This document shows positions 1 to 9,087 of a DNA stretch of 64,000 nucleotides, in pieces. The position numbers were made by a program, and so were the translations under genes. Below the pieces are notes generated by a model. The model saw only the letters and a program-made list of their open reading frames with translations, made no database searches and was not told where the DNA came from. Position 1 is the first letter of the stretch; every line of letters starts with the position of its first letter. The stretch lies in NCBI RefSeq assembly GCF_900217905.1, contig NZ_OBMO01000002.1, forward strand, positions 186,922-250,921, in the 5' to 3' direction. The DNA comes from Alloalcanivorax xenomutans (GTDB lineage: Bacteria > Pseudomonadota > Gammaproteobacteria > Pseudomonadales > Alcanivoracaceae).

Positions 1-285
1 GTTCACCGTATGCAGCACCGCACCGGACCCGGAAACCCCGAAATAAAGTTCCATGTGCCGCCAGGTGTTCCATGCCAGGGTACCGATCCGATCACCGAAT
101 TCGACACCCAGCTCATTCAGGACGTTGGCGACCTGTTTGGCGCGATGGGCGATTTCCCGGTAATTGGTACGATGAATAGGCCCCTCAATGCTGCGCGAGA
201 CAATTTCCTGTTCAGGATGGAAAGTGGCCGCGTGCTCGATAAGCGAGGAAATCAACAGCGGCTTGTCTTGCATCAGACCCTGCAT
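1..285 (-). CDS. Medium/long-chain acyl-CoA ligase, N-terminal part (cut by window edge)
   Basis: The first 95 residues ([20 protein letters not shown]...) match the N-terminus of AMP-forming acyl-CoA ligases of the AlkK/FadD type, which activate fatty acids to acyl-CoA with ATP; family members are about 540 residues, so most of the gene lies outside the window. The start is the ATG at 285, preceded by a strong GGAGG. It lies 98 bases downstream of the thiolase on the same strand, with a small hairpin between them and no copy of the palindrome that marks the other units here, so it is probably co-transcribed with the thiolase. The catalytic motifs are not in view, so substrate range cannot be judged. 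Confidence 0.85.
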   Translation of the reverse strand, partial: MQGLMQDKPLLISSLIEHAATFHPEQEIVSRSIEGPIHRTNYREIAHRAKQVANVLNELGVEFGDRIGTLAWNTWRHMELYFGVSGSGAVLHTVN

Positions 286-312
286 GGATACCTCCTTTTG
301 TTATTCGTTATG

Positions 313-331
313 CCGTTCGTCCACCGAACGG
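313..331. other. Short perfect inverted repeat between thiolase and ligase
   Basis: A 7-bp perfect stem (CCGTTCG / CGAACGG) with a 5-base loop lies between the thiolase stop and the ligase start. No T-run follows on either strand, so it is more likely a processing or attenuation hairpin than a full terminator. Confidence 0.4.
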
Positions 332-382
332 ACCCCGCAAGCCGGTATGCCCCGGCCCGCGAGGTGATCGGGGCGCCCGGGA

Positions 383-1564
383 TCAGAGGCGCTCGACGAT
401 GGTCACGTTGGCCAGACCGCCACCTTCACACATGGTCTGCAGACCATAGCGTTTGTTGCGCTTTTTCAGAGCATGCAACAGCGTGGTCATCAGCTTGGTG
501 CCGGAGCCGCCAAGCGGGTGCCCCAGGGAAATGGCGCCGCCGTTCACGTTCAGACGGTCGGCGTCGGCGCCCAGCGTTTTCAGCCAGGCCAGAGGTACCG
601 GCGCGAAAGCTTCGTTGACTTCAAAAAGGTCGATGTCATCGATGCTCATGCCCGCTTTCTTCAGTGCCCGCTCGGTGGCCGGAATCGGCGCTTCCAGCAT
701 GATCACCGGATCGTGGCCGATCACGGTCAAATGGTGGATGCGAGCCATGGGCTCCAGTCCCAGGGCTTTCAGACCACGTTCGTTGACCACCATGACGCCG
801 GACGCGCCATCACAGATCTGGCTGGCGGTGGCGGCGGTGATACGCCCGCCTTCTTTCAGCAACTTGACGTTCTGAATGCCTTCCAGGGTAGCGTCGAAAC
901 GAATGCCTTCATCCACGTCGTGGGTTTCGCCGTCACCGGCGCCATCGACACTGCGAACCGGCAGCGGCACGATTTCGTCCTTGAAGTCACCGGCTTCGGT
1001 GGCGCGCTTGGCACGCTCATGGCTGAGCAGGGCAAAGCGATCCAACTCGTCCTTGGCCAGGTCGTACTTCTCGGCCATCATCTCGGCGCCCATGAACTGG
1101 CTGAAATCCGGAATATCCGGGTAGCGTTCCTTCATCGCCGGGCTGAAGTAGTGCCCCAACCCCTGCTGACGCGCCAGAGAAGACGGAGATCCCATGGGGA
1201 CCCGGCTCATGGATTCCACGCCGGCGGCGATAACGATGTCCTGGGTGCCGGACATCACCGCCTGGGCAGCGAAATGCAGCGCCTGCTGAGAAGACCCGCA
1301 CTGACGGTCCACCGAGGTGGCCGGCACCGATTCCGGCAGACGCGAGGCCAGTACCGCGTTGCGGGCCACGTTATTGGATTGTTCACCGGCCTGGCCGACG
1401 CAGCCCATGATCACGTCCTCGATCAGAGCCGGGTCCGCGTCGGCGCGATCCAGCAGGGCATTGAGTACCTGGCCGGCCAGATCGGCGGGGTGCCAGCCGG
1501 AGAGACGGCCGCCGCGACGGCCACCCGCGGTGCGGGCCGCGGCAACGATATAGGCTTCACTCAT
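383..1564 (-). CDS. Acetyl-CoA C-acyltransferase (thiolase)
   Basis: A full-length thiolase of 393 residues, catalysing thiolytic cleavage of 3-ketoacyl-CoA with CoA, the last step of beta-oxidation. The acyl-accepting cysteine is C89 (RQCGSS), the base histidine is H349 in GHPLGGSG, and the second catalytic cysteine is C379 in CEGGG. The start ATG at 1564 has AAGGA upstream. It follows the HSD10-type dehydrogenase on the same strand, but the 117-base gap contains a near-perfect copy of the TCGTC-N6-GACGA palindrome 83 bases upstream of the start, so it probably has its own regulated promoter. Degradative rather than biosynthetic use is inferred from the neighbours. Confidence 0.95.
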   Translation of the reverse strand: MSEAYIVAAARTAGGRRGGRLSGWHPADLAGQVLNALLDRADADPALIEDVIMGCVGQAGEQSNNVARNAVLASRLPESVPATSVDRQCGSSQQALHFAAQAVMSGTQDIVIAAGVESMSRVPMGSPSSLARQQGLGHYFSPAMKERYPDIPDFSQFMGAEMMAEKYDLAKDELDRFALLSHERAKRATEAGDFKDEIVPLPVRSVDGAGDGETHDVDEGIRFDATLEGIQNVKLLKEGGRITAATASQICDGASGVMVVNERGLKALGLEPMARIHHLTVIGHDPVIMLEAPIPATERALKKAGMSIDDIDLFEVNEAFAPVPLAWLKTLGADADRLNVNGGAISLGHPLGGSGTKLMTTLLHALKKRNKRYGLQTMCEGGGLANVTIVERL

Positions 1565-1646
1565 GTTTTGATCCTTCCTGCGGCGTGCCGCCCGACACGG
1601 ACGGCACCGATTGATTGAATTCTCAAAGCGTGACCAGGCGGGAGCA

Positions 1647-1662
1647 CCGTCCGAAGCGACGA
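1647..1662. promoter_or_regulatory. Palindromic operator, site 1 (thiolase)
   Basis: CCGTC-CGAAGC-GACGA, one mismatch from the consensus TCGTC-NNAANN-GACGA seen nine times in this window. It lies 83 bases upstream of the thiolase start. Confidence 0.65.
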
Positions 1663-1681
1663 TTTTCCCGCCCTTGCCGGA

Positions 1682-2464
1682 TCACCGTGGCGCCATGCGG
1701 ATGGCGCCGTCCAGACGCACGCTTTCCCCGTTGAAGTAGCCATTGACGATCATGGTTTCCGCCAACTGGGCGAATTCATCGGGACTGCCCAGCCGTTTCG
1801 GGAACGGTACCGAGGCGGACAGAGACTGTTTCACATTTTCCGGCAAACGGGCCAGCAACGGGGTTTCGAAGATACCCGGCATGATGGTGTTGACACGGAT
1901 GCCCTCGCCCATCAGATCACGGGCCATCGGCAACGTCATGCCCACCAGGGCGGCCTTCGAGGCGGAATAGGCGGTTTGCCCGATCTGGCCATCCTGAGCA
2001 GCCACCGAAGCGGTGTTGATCATTACCCCTCGCTCACCATGCTCCAGCGGATCCAGGGACAGCATGCCCTTGGCCGCCTTGGCGGAGCAGCGGAAAGAGC
2101 CAACCAGGTTGATCTGGACAATGCGATTGAACTGGTCGATCGGATAATGATTGGTGGTGCCGTCCTTCTTGTCCCGGCCAGCGGTCTTGGCGGAGCCTCC
2201 GATGCCGGCGCAGTTCACCAGGATGCGCTCCTGGCCGATGGCGGCGCGGGCCTTTTCGAAGCCTTGATCCACGGACGCGTCATCGGTGACGTCCACCTTG
2301 CAGAACACGCCGCCCAGCTCGGCCGCCAGGGCTTCACCCTGCTCTTCATTGACGTCGAACAGCGCCACACGCACCCCGTGGGCGGCCAGGCGCCGCGCGG
2401 TGGCCGCACCCAGGCCGGAAGCCCCACCGGTAATCACTGCGCTCACGGAAGAATCCAGTTTCAT
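1682..2464 (-). CDS. 3-hydroxyacyl-CoA dehydrogenase, HSD10-type SDR
   Basis: A 260-residue classical short-chain dehydrogenase. The NAD-binding TGGASGLG motif is at residues 12-19, NCAG at about 85 and the catalytic YSASK near 160. The sequence style (KLDSSVSAVITGGASGLG, and MPGIFETPLL near the end) is that of type II 3-hydroxyacyl-CoA dehydrogenases, which oxidise 3-hydroxyacyl-CoA, including 2-methyl-branched ones, to the keto form. The reading frame extends upstream, but the ATG at 2464 is preceded by AAGGA and begins the conserved part. It sits directly upstream of the thiolase, its natural partner. A palindromic operator copy lies 195 bases upstream. Confidence 0.9.
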   Translation of the reverse strand: MKLDSSVSAVITGGASGLGAATARRLAAHGVRVALFDVNEEQGEALAAELGGVFCKVDVTDDASVDQGFEKARAAIGQERILVNCAGIGGSAKTAGRDKKDGTTNHYPIDQFNRIVQINLVGSFRCSAKAAKGMLSLDPLEHGERGVMINTASVAAQDGQIGQTAYSASKAALVGMTLPMARDLMGEGIRVNTIMPGIFETPLLARLPENVKQSLSASVPFPKRLGSPDEFAQLAETMIVNGYFNGESVRLDGAIRMAPR

Positions 2465-3075
2465 AGGAAATCCTTCAATTAACTTATAAAGGGATGGCAG
2501 CGGCGCTGAGGCGGCTCCGAGAACACTGCATCGCAATGACCACTGAAATTCCAGGAAGTATTCAGGCTCTGACGGTGTACGCTCGTTCTCTACTCAAGGC
2601 CGCGGCAAGACCACGCCGCTACTTTTGAAAGGCTAGGAGAGTGCATCGATGCTGGATATCGTCTAAACGGACGAAACAGTGCAAGGCCTTTGATATTTAT
2701 GGAATAAACAGAAATATGGCCCTGGCTTTCCCGTCTGATCCCTGGCGAAAACTGCCGGCTCCGGTTGGCAAAACCTCGCCACTTGACCGGGTTCATTGAC
2801 AACCCCCAGCCACCTCCCTACAAGTAACCGCACTGGCTTGAACATAAGCTCCCACGGCTGTAGTTTTCAGGATACTCTTTGGTAGGTGCGGGAATTGGCA
2901 AGAACCAGCTAGAAGGTAATAGGTACGAGAGAGCGGCAAGATCGGCTCGGGAGCCGCACGACTCTCTACTCATCGCTTCGCGCCTGCATTTTGCCCTGGT
3001 ACTGGCAGCCCAAAAGGCCATAACAACAAGAACCGATGGTTGCATCGGCTCGGTTCACCCCTGAGGTAGGCATCC
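2465..3075. other. Divergent intergenic region, dehydrogenase / LAL regulator
   Basis: 611 bases without a convincing gene. The region separates the leftward beta-oxidation genes from the rightward regulator and carries palindromic operator site 2 at 2659-2674. Both promoters must lie here, but no confident -10/-35 pair could be picked. Short open frames on both strands lack ribosome-binding sites and family resemblance. Confidence 0.7.
2659..2674. promoter_or_regulatory. Palindromic operator, site 2 (dehydrogenase / regulator)
   Basis: TCGTC-TAAACG-GACGA, perfect half-sites. It lies 195 bases upstream of the dehydrogenase and 402 bases upstream of the LAL regulator, so it could control either or both. 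Confidence 0.65.
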
Positions 3076-5808
3076 ATGAAGACGTCGAGCTATCTGCTTT
3101 CCACGAGGACGCTGCTCAACAGCAAGCTGAGTCCGCCCACGTCGCATTCTTCACAGGTTACCCGCACCCGCATCCGTGACTCCGTGGTCGGGGCCAGTGC
3201 CGCCAAGCTGGTGTTGTTCCAGGCGCCAGCGGGCTTCGGTAAATCCACGCTGATGGCGCAATGCCTTGAACGGTTTGAGTCCGAGGGCGTGGCCACAGCC
3301 TGGCTGACCCTGGACGACGCCGACAACGACATCCAACGCTTCCTCTCCTGCGTCGAGGCGGCCATCTCCTCGATGATGGAACTGCCCCGGGAGTCGGAAC
3401 GCGGCCTTCATTCCAGCAAGTCGCCCGGCGACACTGCGTTGGAACTGGTCACCAGTCTGGCCGCCGAACACGCCGCCTTCGCCCTGTTCCTGGATGATTT
3501 CGAACGGATCCATGAGCCCACCGTGCTGGGGCTGGTGCGTGAAATCATCGATCACCTGCCGCACAACTGCCGCCTGGTGATCGGCTCCCGCAGCATGCCG
3601 GAACTGGGCCTGGGCCGGCTGCGTGCGCGTGGGCGGCTGCTGGAAATAGACTCCGAGCTGATGCGCTTTTCCAAGGAGGAAACCCACCAGTTTCTCAATG
3701 GCTGCCGCCAGCTGTCGCTGTCGCTGGACGATCTCGGCCATATCCATGACAAAACCGAAGGCTGGGTGGCGGCGCTCTGGCTCGCTTCCCTGGCGCTGGA
3801 GCACCACCCGGCGCCGGCGGAGTTCATCGCCAGCTTCTCTGGCGAGAATCGGGCCGTGGCCCATTATCTGGCCGAGGATGTGCTCTCCCAGCAACCGCCG
3901 CGGGTGAGAAATTTCCTGCTGCGCACCAGCATCCTGCGCTACATGAGCGTGCCGCTGTGCAATGCCCTATTACCGGACACCGACAGCGAATCGCTGATCA
4001 ATCTGCTCAACGAGGCCAACATTTTTCTGGTGCCGATCGAAGGCCAGGAGCGGTTGTACCGTTATCACAGCCTGTTCGCCGACTTCCTGCGCGCCCAACT
4101 GGAGCAGCACCTGCCCCAGGAAGTCCCGTATCTGCACCGCGCCGCCTCGCACTGGTTCGAGGATCAGCACCGCCCGGTGCCGGCCATTGACCATGCCCTG
4201 GAGGGCAAGGATTATCGCCGCGCTCTGGAGTTACTGTCGGTGCACGGCGAGGAGCTGCTGGCCCAGGGGCGCATGCGTCTGTTGGCGCGCTGGTTCGAGA
4301 CCATCCCGGCGGAGCGTCTGGAAGGCTATCCGCTACTGCAGGCGATTCATGTCTGGGCTCTGTGTTTCACCGCCAGCCCGCGCAAGGCCATGGACCTGCT
4401 GCAGCGCACCGGCCTGGAAAACTCCCGCGATCCGCAAATCCGCCCTCACGTGCTGGCGCTGCGCCCATCGATCCTGGCGATCATGGACGACTTCGAGGAA
4501 GCCTACCGGATCGGCCGCGAAGCCCTGAAGCAACTGCCCAACGGCGACCCTTTCGCCGACACCGCGCTGGTCAATACCGTGGCCAATGCCTATTCGGTGA
4601 TGGGCGAATACCAGGAAGCACGGCAGTTGCTGGACGGCGCCCGCGATGTCCAGGGGGTCTACGAAAGCGCCTTCAATGCCATGTATTCCGAGTCGGTGGA
4701 AGGCATCATCGACTTGCAGGAAGGCCGCCAGCGCCAGGCCGCCGCCCGCTTCCGTCTGGCGGTGGGCATGACCCGGGCGCGCGGCGCCTTTTCCTTCAGC
4801 GGCACCACCGGCAATGCCTGGGCCGGCGTATTGCATGCCAGTGCCGTCTATGAGTCCAATGATCTGCCGCAGGCGGCGCGGCTGCTTAACGTCTATGTGC
4901 CACTGGTGCGCGACATCGGCCTGCCGGATCACATGATCCTTGGCGATGTCATGCTCTCCCGCATCGCCTTCCACGAAGGCGATCTGGATAAAGCCTTCCA
5001 GATTCTGGCCTCCCTGGAGTTGACCGGACACCGGCGCCAACAGCCCCGGGTGGTCGCCACGGCGCGCCTGGAACGGGCCCACCTGATGCTGCTGCAAGGT
5101 GACGAAGAGGCCTCACTGGCTGAGCTGGACCGGGCCGACGATCCGCAAGTATGGGACCGGGTAAAGGGACTGCGGCTGCTCGCCAACGATCTGGAAACCG
5201 CGCAAATCGGCCGGTTACGCTGGGAGAGCCTGGTCGGCGACGCCGGCAGCGCGGTGGAGAAGCTGCGCGAAGCGATCGCGGAAGCGGTGCACGATTCCCG
5301 CCATCGTCGCGCCTGTAAACTGCGCCTGTTCCTGGCAGTGGCGCTGCAACGCAAGGGACAGTTGCGCGGCGCCCTGGAAGAAATGGAGAAGGTGCTCAAG
5401 GAAGCCTGCCGTGAAGGTTATTTCCGCCTGATCCTGGACGAAGGCCCGCGAGTGGGCGCGCTGGTGGTGCATCTGCAGTCCGATACGCTCGAACGCAAAC
5501 AGGATCGCCGCGAGCCGTTGTTCGCCGAGTACCTGCAGCAACTGCTGCAAGGATTCGGCCCCACCGTGTTCAATGCTTATCCGCCAGTGGAAGATGCCCA
5601 GGCACTGCTGCTGCCCGAACCGCTGACGCGCAAGGAAATCCGCGTCCTCAAGCTGCTCGCGGAAGGGCACTCCAACAGTGCCATGGCGGAAAAGCTGTTC
5701 GTTTCAGACAGCACTATCCGCACCCATTTACGCAACATCAACGCCAAGCTCAACGCCAGCAATCGCACCGAAGCGGTGGCCATTGCCCGCAAGGCCGGGG
5801 TGGTTTAG
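3076..5808 (+). CDS. MalT/LAL-type LuxR-family transcriptional regulator
   Basis: A 910-residue STAND-class regulator. An N-terminal NTPase has Walker A APAGFGKST at residues 50-58 and a Walker B-like LFLDDFE near 140. A long helical, TPR-like middle is the usual inducer-sensing arm. A C-terminal LuxR helix-turn-helix covers roughly residues 845-905 (LTRKEIRVLKLLAEG...VSDSTIRTHLRNINAKL). MalT and AlkS, the alkane-pathway activator of Pseudomonas, share this plan and bind DNA as inducer- and ATP-dependent oligomers. ATG 3076 follows GAGG. It is divergent from the dehydrogenase-thiolase-ligase genes and is the only pathway-type regulator inside the island other than Lrp, so it is the first candidate to act at the palindromic operators. 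Inducer unknown; AlkS orthology not claimed. Confidence 0.92.
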   Translation: MKTSSYLLSTRTLLNSKLSPPTSHSSQVTRTRIRDSVVGASAAKLVLFQAPAGFGKSTLMAQCLERFESEGVATAWLTLDDADNDIQRFLSCVEAAISSMMELPRESERGLHSSKSPGDTALELVTSLAAEHAAFALFLDDFERIHEPTVLGLVREIIDHLPHNCRLVIGSRSMPELGLGRLRARGRLLEIDSELMRFSKEETHQFLNGCRQLSLSLDDLGHIHDKTEGWVAALWLASLALEHHPAPAEFIASFSGENRAVAHYLAEDVLSQQPPRVRNFLLRTSILRYMSVPLCNALLPDTDSESLINLLNEANIFLVPIEGQERLYRYHSLFADFLRAQLEQHLPQEVPYLHRAASHWFEDQHRPVPAIDHALEGKDYRRALELLSVHGEELLAQGRMRLLARWFETIPAERLEGYPLLQAIHVWALCFTASPRKAMDLLQRTGLENSRDPQIRPHVLALRPSILAIMDDFEEAYRIGREALKQLPNGDPFADTALVNTVANAYSVMGEYQEARQLLDGARDVQGVYESAFNAMYSESVEGIIDLQEGRQRQAAARFRLAVGMTRARGAFSFSGTTGNAWAGVLHASAVYESNDLPQAARLLNVYVPLVRDIGLPDHMILGDVMLSRIAFHEGDLDKAFQILASLELTGHRRQQPRVVATARLERAHLMLLQGDEEASLAELDRADDPQVWDRVKGLRLLANDLETAQIGRLRWESLVGDAGSAVEKLREAIAEAVHDSRHRRACKLRLFLAVALQRKGQLRGALEEMEKVLKEACREGYFRLILDEGPRVGALVVHLQSDTLERKQDRREPLFAEYLQQLLQGFGPTVFNAYPPVEDAQALLLPEPLTRKEIRVLKLLAEGHSNSAMAEKLFVSDSTIRTHLRNINAKLNASNRTEAVAIARKAGVV

Positions 5809-5882
5809 AAGCCCCGCCGCTGAATCGGGGGCGGAGAGCCACGGGGGTTCCGCAAATTCAGGAGGCTGGACCCTCACCGCTG

Positions 5883-5957
5883 TATTCGCTGGCAAGCCAG
5901 CTTCCCACAGAGAGAGGGCTATAGAGCCACTGTGGGAAGCTGGCTTGCCAGCGAATA
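5883..5957. repeat. REP-like element, perfect 27-bp inverted repeat (copy 1)
   Basis: Left arm 5883-5909 and right arm 5931-5957 are exact reverse complements over 27 bases, with a 21-base loop. The arms start TATTCGCTGGCAAGCCAGC and carry TTCCCACA next to the loop. The layout resembles the REP/BIME palindromes of pseudomonads. It lies between two convergent genes and could act as a transcript end. A second copy with the same architecture is at 11145-11214. Confidence 0.8.
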
Positions 5958-6007
5958 GGCGTTTGCGCGGGCGTGCCCACAACGGTGGGGCAGCAGAGGA
6001 ATGCCGA

Positions 6008-7294
6008 CTACCCCAGGATCAGGAAAGCGCGGAAATCATTCACGTTGGTATGGGTGGGGCCGGTGACCACCAGGCCGTTCAACGCCTGGAAGAAGCCGTA
6101 GGCATCATGATCGGCCAACGCCCGCCGGCCATCCAACTGGCGCGCCCGGGCCTCGGCCATCAAACCCGGGTAGTAGAGCGCGCCGGCGTTGTCCTCGGTA
6201 CCGTCGATGCCATCGGTGTCACAGGCCAGCGCATGAATACCCGGCACATCATCCAGATTCAGCGCCGCCCCGAGCAGAAACTCCGCATTGCGACCACCCC
6301 GCCCCTTGCCGGTCACGGTCACCGTGGTTTCGCCGCCCGATAACAGCACCAGAGGCAATCGCAAACCGCCAAATCCGCCGCCACGCCGGGCCTGATGGGC
6401 CAACTCCGCGTGCAGGGCGCCAAGGTCCCGGGCCTCGCCTTCAATTCGGTCGGACAGCACCGCCGCCGCCACTCCCCGCTCCCGCGCCCGCCGGGCAGCG
6501 GCGCGCAGGCTCAGTGCCGGCGTGGCGATGCAGTTGAGGCGCGTGGACTGAAAACAGGGCGCGCCGGGTTTCGGCGTTTCCGACGCTGGATCCTCCAGAT
6601 GACGGCGTACCGCCCGGGGAATCTCGATACCGTAGCGTTCCAGCAGCGCCAGCGCCTGAGCCGAAGTGGAAGCGTCCGGCACGGTGGGACCGGACGCGAT
6701 GACGCTGGGGTCATCACCAGGCACATCGGAAATCACCAGAGTATGGGACTCGGCGGGCGCCAGCGCCTCGGCCAGGCGTCCCCCCTTGATCGCCGACAGA
6801 TGCTTGCGCACCGTGTTGATCTCGTCGATGGCGGCGCCGCAGCGTAACAGCTCACTGGTGAGCGCCTGCTTGCAGGCCAGGGACAGCCCTTCGGCGGGCA
6901 GACTCAGCAGTGACGAGCCGCCGCCGGAAATCAGGCACAGCACCCGGTCTCCGGGCCCCGCCGCCCGGGCCAGTTCCAGGATACGCCGGGCGGCCCGTTC
7001 TCCGGCCTCGTCCGGCACTGGATGCGCGGCTTCCACCACTTCGATATGGCGGGTGGGCAGACCATGGCCGTAACGGGTCACCACCAGGCCGGTCAGCGGG
7101 CCGGACCAATGCGCTTCCACCGCCCGTGCCATGGCCGCCGCCGCTTTACCGGCACCGAGCACCAGCAACGGACCGCCATCGTCTTCCGGCAACCAGGGCG
7201 GAACACAGTGTTCCGGTTGCGCGGCGAGGACCGCCGCGTCGAACAGTTCACGCAGAAGGCGCCGGGGCGCCTCCGGATCCTGCAATAGGTCCAC
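6008..7294 (-). CDS. Glycerate 2-kinase (MOFRL / GckA-TtuD family)
   Basis: A 428-residue protein of the DUF4147-MOFRL family, ATP-dependent kinases converting D-glycerate to 2-phosphoglycerate (some were first named hydroxypyruvate reductase). The N-terminal LLVLGAGKAAAAMA, central CLISGGGSSLL, VISDVPGDDPSVIASGPT and C-terminal LLSGGETTVTV...GRGGRNAEF and ALACDTDGIDG blocks are all present. The frame opens at GTG 7303, but GAGG is better placed for the GTG at 7294. It lies 36 bases after a crotonase gene and may be the distal cistron of that operon, although glycerate metabolism has no obvious link to acyl-CoA degradation. An REP-like element follows it. Confidence 0.88.
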   Translation of the reverse strand: MDLLQDPEAPRRLLRELFDAAVLAAQPEHCVPPWLPEDDGGPLLVLGAGKAAAAMARAVEAHWSGPLTGLVVTRYGHGLPTRHIEVVEAAHPVPDEAGERAARRILELARAAGPGDRVLCLISGGGSSLLSLPAEGLSLACKQALTSELLRCGAAIDEINTVRKHLSAIKGGRLAEALAPAESHTLVISDVPGDDPSVIASGPTVPDASTSAQALALLERYGIEIPRAVRRHLEDPASETPKPGAPCFQSTRLNCIATPALSLRAAARRARERGVAAAVLSDRIEGEARDLGALHAELAHQARRGGGFGGLRLPLVLLSGGETTVTVTGKGRGGRNAEFLLGAALNLDDVPGIHALACDTDGIDGTEDNAGALYYPGLMAEARARQLDGRRALADHDAYGFFQALNGLVVTGPTHTNVNDFRAFLILG

Positions 7295-7330
7295 CCGTAT
7301 CACCTCACGGGACAGTCATGAAAAGAACGC

Positions 7331-8158
7331 TCAATGCTCCGGATCACGGAACACCGGCGCGCGCTTCTCCATTCTGGCATAAACCGCTTCGACCTGGTTG
7401 GGCTGGCCGATGATCGCATCCTGTTCCACCGATTCCGCCAGCAGCACCCGGGCGGCCTGCTCCTGCGGCATGGCGGATTGATTGAGCAGGCGCTTCATGG
7501 CGCGCACCGCATGGGGGTTGCGGCCGGCGATGTCCCGGGCCATGGCCAGGGCTTCCTCGCGAGGAGACTCGCATACCCGCGTCACCAGTCCCAGGTCCGC
7601 CGCCTCTTCACCATCGAAAATACGGCCGGAATAGCACAGTTCGCGCACCCGATCCGGACGTACCAGCTCGCTGATCAACACCATGCCGGCCATATCCGGC
7701 ACCAGCCCCCACTGAATTTCCATCACCGACCAGCGGGAATCGGCACGGGCCAGACGCAGGTCCGCGCCCAGGGCGACTTGCAGGCCGCCGCCAAAGGCGA
7801 CACCGTGTACCGCGGCAATCACCGGCACCGGCACGTCGCGCCAGACCATGGCGGCGTACTGGGCCAGATTGCTGTCGCCGTGGGTGCGCTCGGCCAGGGT
7901 TTTGCGGCCGCCGACACCGGCGCCGCTGCCTTGCGCCATGCGCGAGAAATTTTCCATGTCCAGCCCGGCGCAAAAGCTCTTGCCCTCACCGCTGAGCACC
8001 ACGGCGCGCAGGCCCTGCCAGGCGGAAAGCCGCTCGGCCATTTCCGCCAGGGCGGCAAACAGCTCGCTGTTCAGCGCATTGTGCTTGTCCGGCCGGTTGA
8101 GGCGCACCTCCACCACCCCGGGCGTCTCGGTTTCGATCACTCGGATCACGTCATTCAT
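7331..8158 (-). CDS. Crotonase-family protein (isomerase/hydratase)
   Basis: A 275-residue crotonase-fold protein acting on acyl-CoA. The start ATG 8158 has GAGGAG upstream; a longer frame exists but lacks a binding site. The oxyanion block HGVAFGGGLQVAL carries Q where enoyl-CoA hydratase has its first catalytic glutamate, while MEIQWGLVPDMAG keeps the second acidic position and an aspartate placed like that of dienoyl-CoA isomerases. This mix suggests double-bond isomerisation rather than plain hydration, but that is inferred from motifs. It sits 28 bases after the SDR and belongs to the operon that starts with the CoA racemase. Confidence 0.85.
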   Translation of the reverse strand: MNDVIRVIETETPGVVEVRLNRPDKHNALNSELFAALAEMAERLSAWQGLRAVVLSGEGKSFCAGLDMENFSRMAQGSGAGVGGRKTLAERTHGDSNLAQYAAMVWRDVPVPVIAAVHGVAFGGGLQVALGADLRLARADSRWSVMEIQWGLVPDMAGMVLISELVRPDRVRELCYSGRIFDGEEAADLGLVTRVCESPREEALAMARDIAGRNPHAVRAMKRLLNQSAMPQEQAARVLLAESVEQDAIIGQPNQVEAVYARMEKRAPVFRDPEH

Positions 8159-8186
8159 GGTTTCTCCTCGGGCCAGACAGCCGCGC

Positions 8187-9071
8187 TCACGAACGCTGCT
8201 GCTTGTCCTTTTCGTTCTGGCGAGTAATGGCATCCCGGGCCTGTTGCCATTCATCATCGCCCCAGGCCGCGAGTTCGGCAAAGTTACCACCGTCCGCCTG
8301 ATAACGCCCGCCGTCGATGGCGATGGTCTGGCCGTTCACATATTCGGAACCCGGCGCCAGCAAATAGGCCGCCAGGTTGGCCAGTTCCGGCATTTTGCCC
8401 GGGCGCCCCATGGGGCACCCGCGCACCTGCACACCGCCCAGCGGTCCCAGCCGCTTGCTCATGCCCTCGGTGGGGAACAGGCCCGGCGCGATGGCGTTGA
8501 AGCGCAACCCCCGGTTACCCCATTCCACCGCCAGCGACTGCGTCATGGCGTGAAGGCCGGCCTTGGACATGGCGGAAGGCACCACGAACGGTGAGCCGTT
8601 CCATACCCAGGTGGTGACAATGGACACCACCGAAGCACTGACGCCTTCCGCCAGCCAACGCTTGCCGCAGGCCTGGGTGACCAGGAAACTGCCGCGAAAC
8701 ACAATACTGGAAATGGCATCGAAGCCGCGGCTGGACAGGTCCTCGGTGCGGCTGATGAAGTTGCCGGCGGCGTTGTTGAGCAATCCGGTCAGGGCGCCGC
8801 CGTCCTTCCAGATGGTGTCGACCATGGCCTCGATGGCGTCGGCGTCACGAATATCACAGGTCACCGGCACCACGGTGCCGCCATGGGCATCCATCAAGGC
8901 TTTCGCGGTCTCTTCCAGGACCGCGCCACGGCGGCCGCAGATATAGACGCGGGCACCGAGAATCAGCAAGGCCTCGGCCATTTCCCTGCCCAGCCCGGTC
9001 CCCCCGCCGGTCACCAGAATGCGGTGTCCCTTAAGCAAATCGGGGCGAAACATCAAATCACTGGCTTGCAC
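8187..9071 (-). CDS. 2,4-dienoyl-CoA reductase-like SDR
   Basis: A 294-residue SDR. NADP-binding TGGGTGLG and NNAAGNF are present. In place of the usual YxxxK it has FVVPSAMSKAGLHAM, the pattern of mitochondrial 2,4-dienoyl-CoA reductase (DECR), where the lysine is retained and the tyrosine comes from elsewhere; RFNAIAPGLFPTEG fits the same family. Such enzymes reduce 2,4-dienoyl-CoA to 3-enoyl-CoA with NADPH, needed for substrates with double bonds at awkward positions. The GTG at 9071 is preferred because GGAGGAAA lies just upstream, inside the last codons and stop of the preceding gene. Third gene of the racemase operon. Confidence 0.85.
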   Translation of the reverse strand: MQASDLMFRPDLLKGHRILVTGGGTGLGREMAEALLILGARVYICGRRGAVLEETAKALMDAHGGTVVPVTCDIRDADAIEAMVDTIWKDGGALTGLLNNAAGNFISRTEDLSSRGFDAISSIVFRGSFLVTQACGKRWLAEGVSASVVSIVTTWVWNGSPFVVPSAMSKAGLHAMTQSLAVEWGNRGLRFNAIAPGLFPTEGMSKRLGPLGGVQVRGCPMGRPGKMPELANLAAYLLAPGSEYVNGQTIAIDGGRYQADGGNFAELAAWGDDEWQQARDAITRQNEKDKQQRS

Positions 9072-9087
9072 GGTTATTTCCTCCGGA

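Noticed and set aside
473-1618. A 381-codon open frame on the + strand across the thiolase
   Set aside because: Shadow of the minus-strand thiolase; the translated product has no recognisable domain.
4333-5097. A 254-codon open frame on the minus strand
   Set aside because: Antisense to the LAL regulator, compositionally a shadow.
3076-5808. Calling the LAL protein a quorum-sensing LuxR or a true AlkS or MalT
   Set aside because: There is no autoinducer domain, so quorum sensing is excluded; AlkS/MalT share the architecture, but orthology cannot be decided without alignment.
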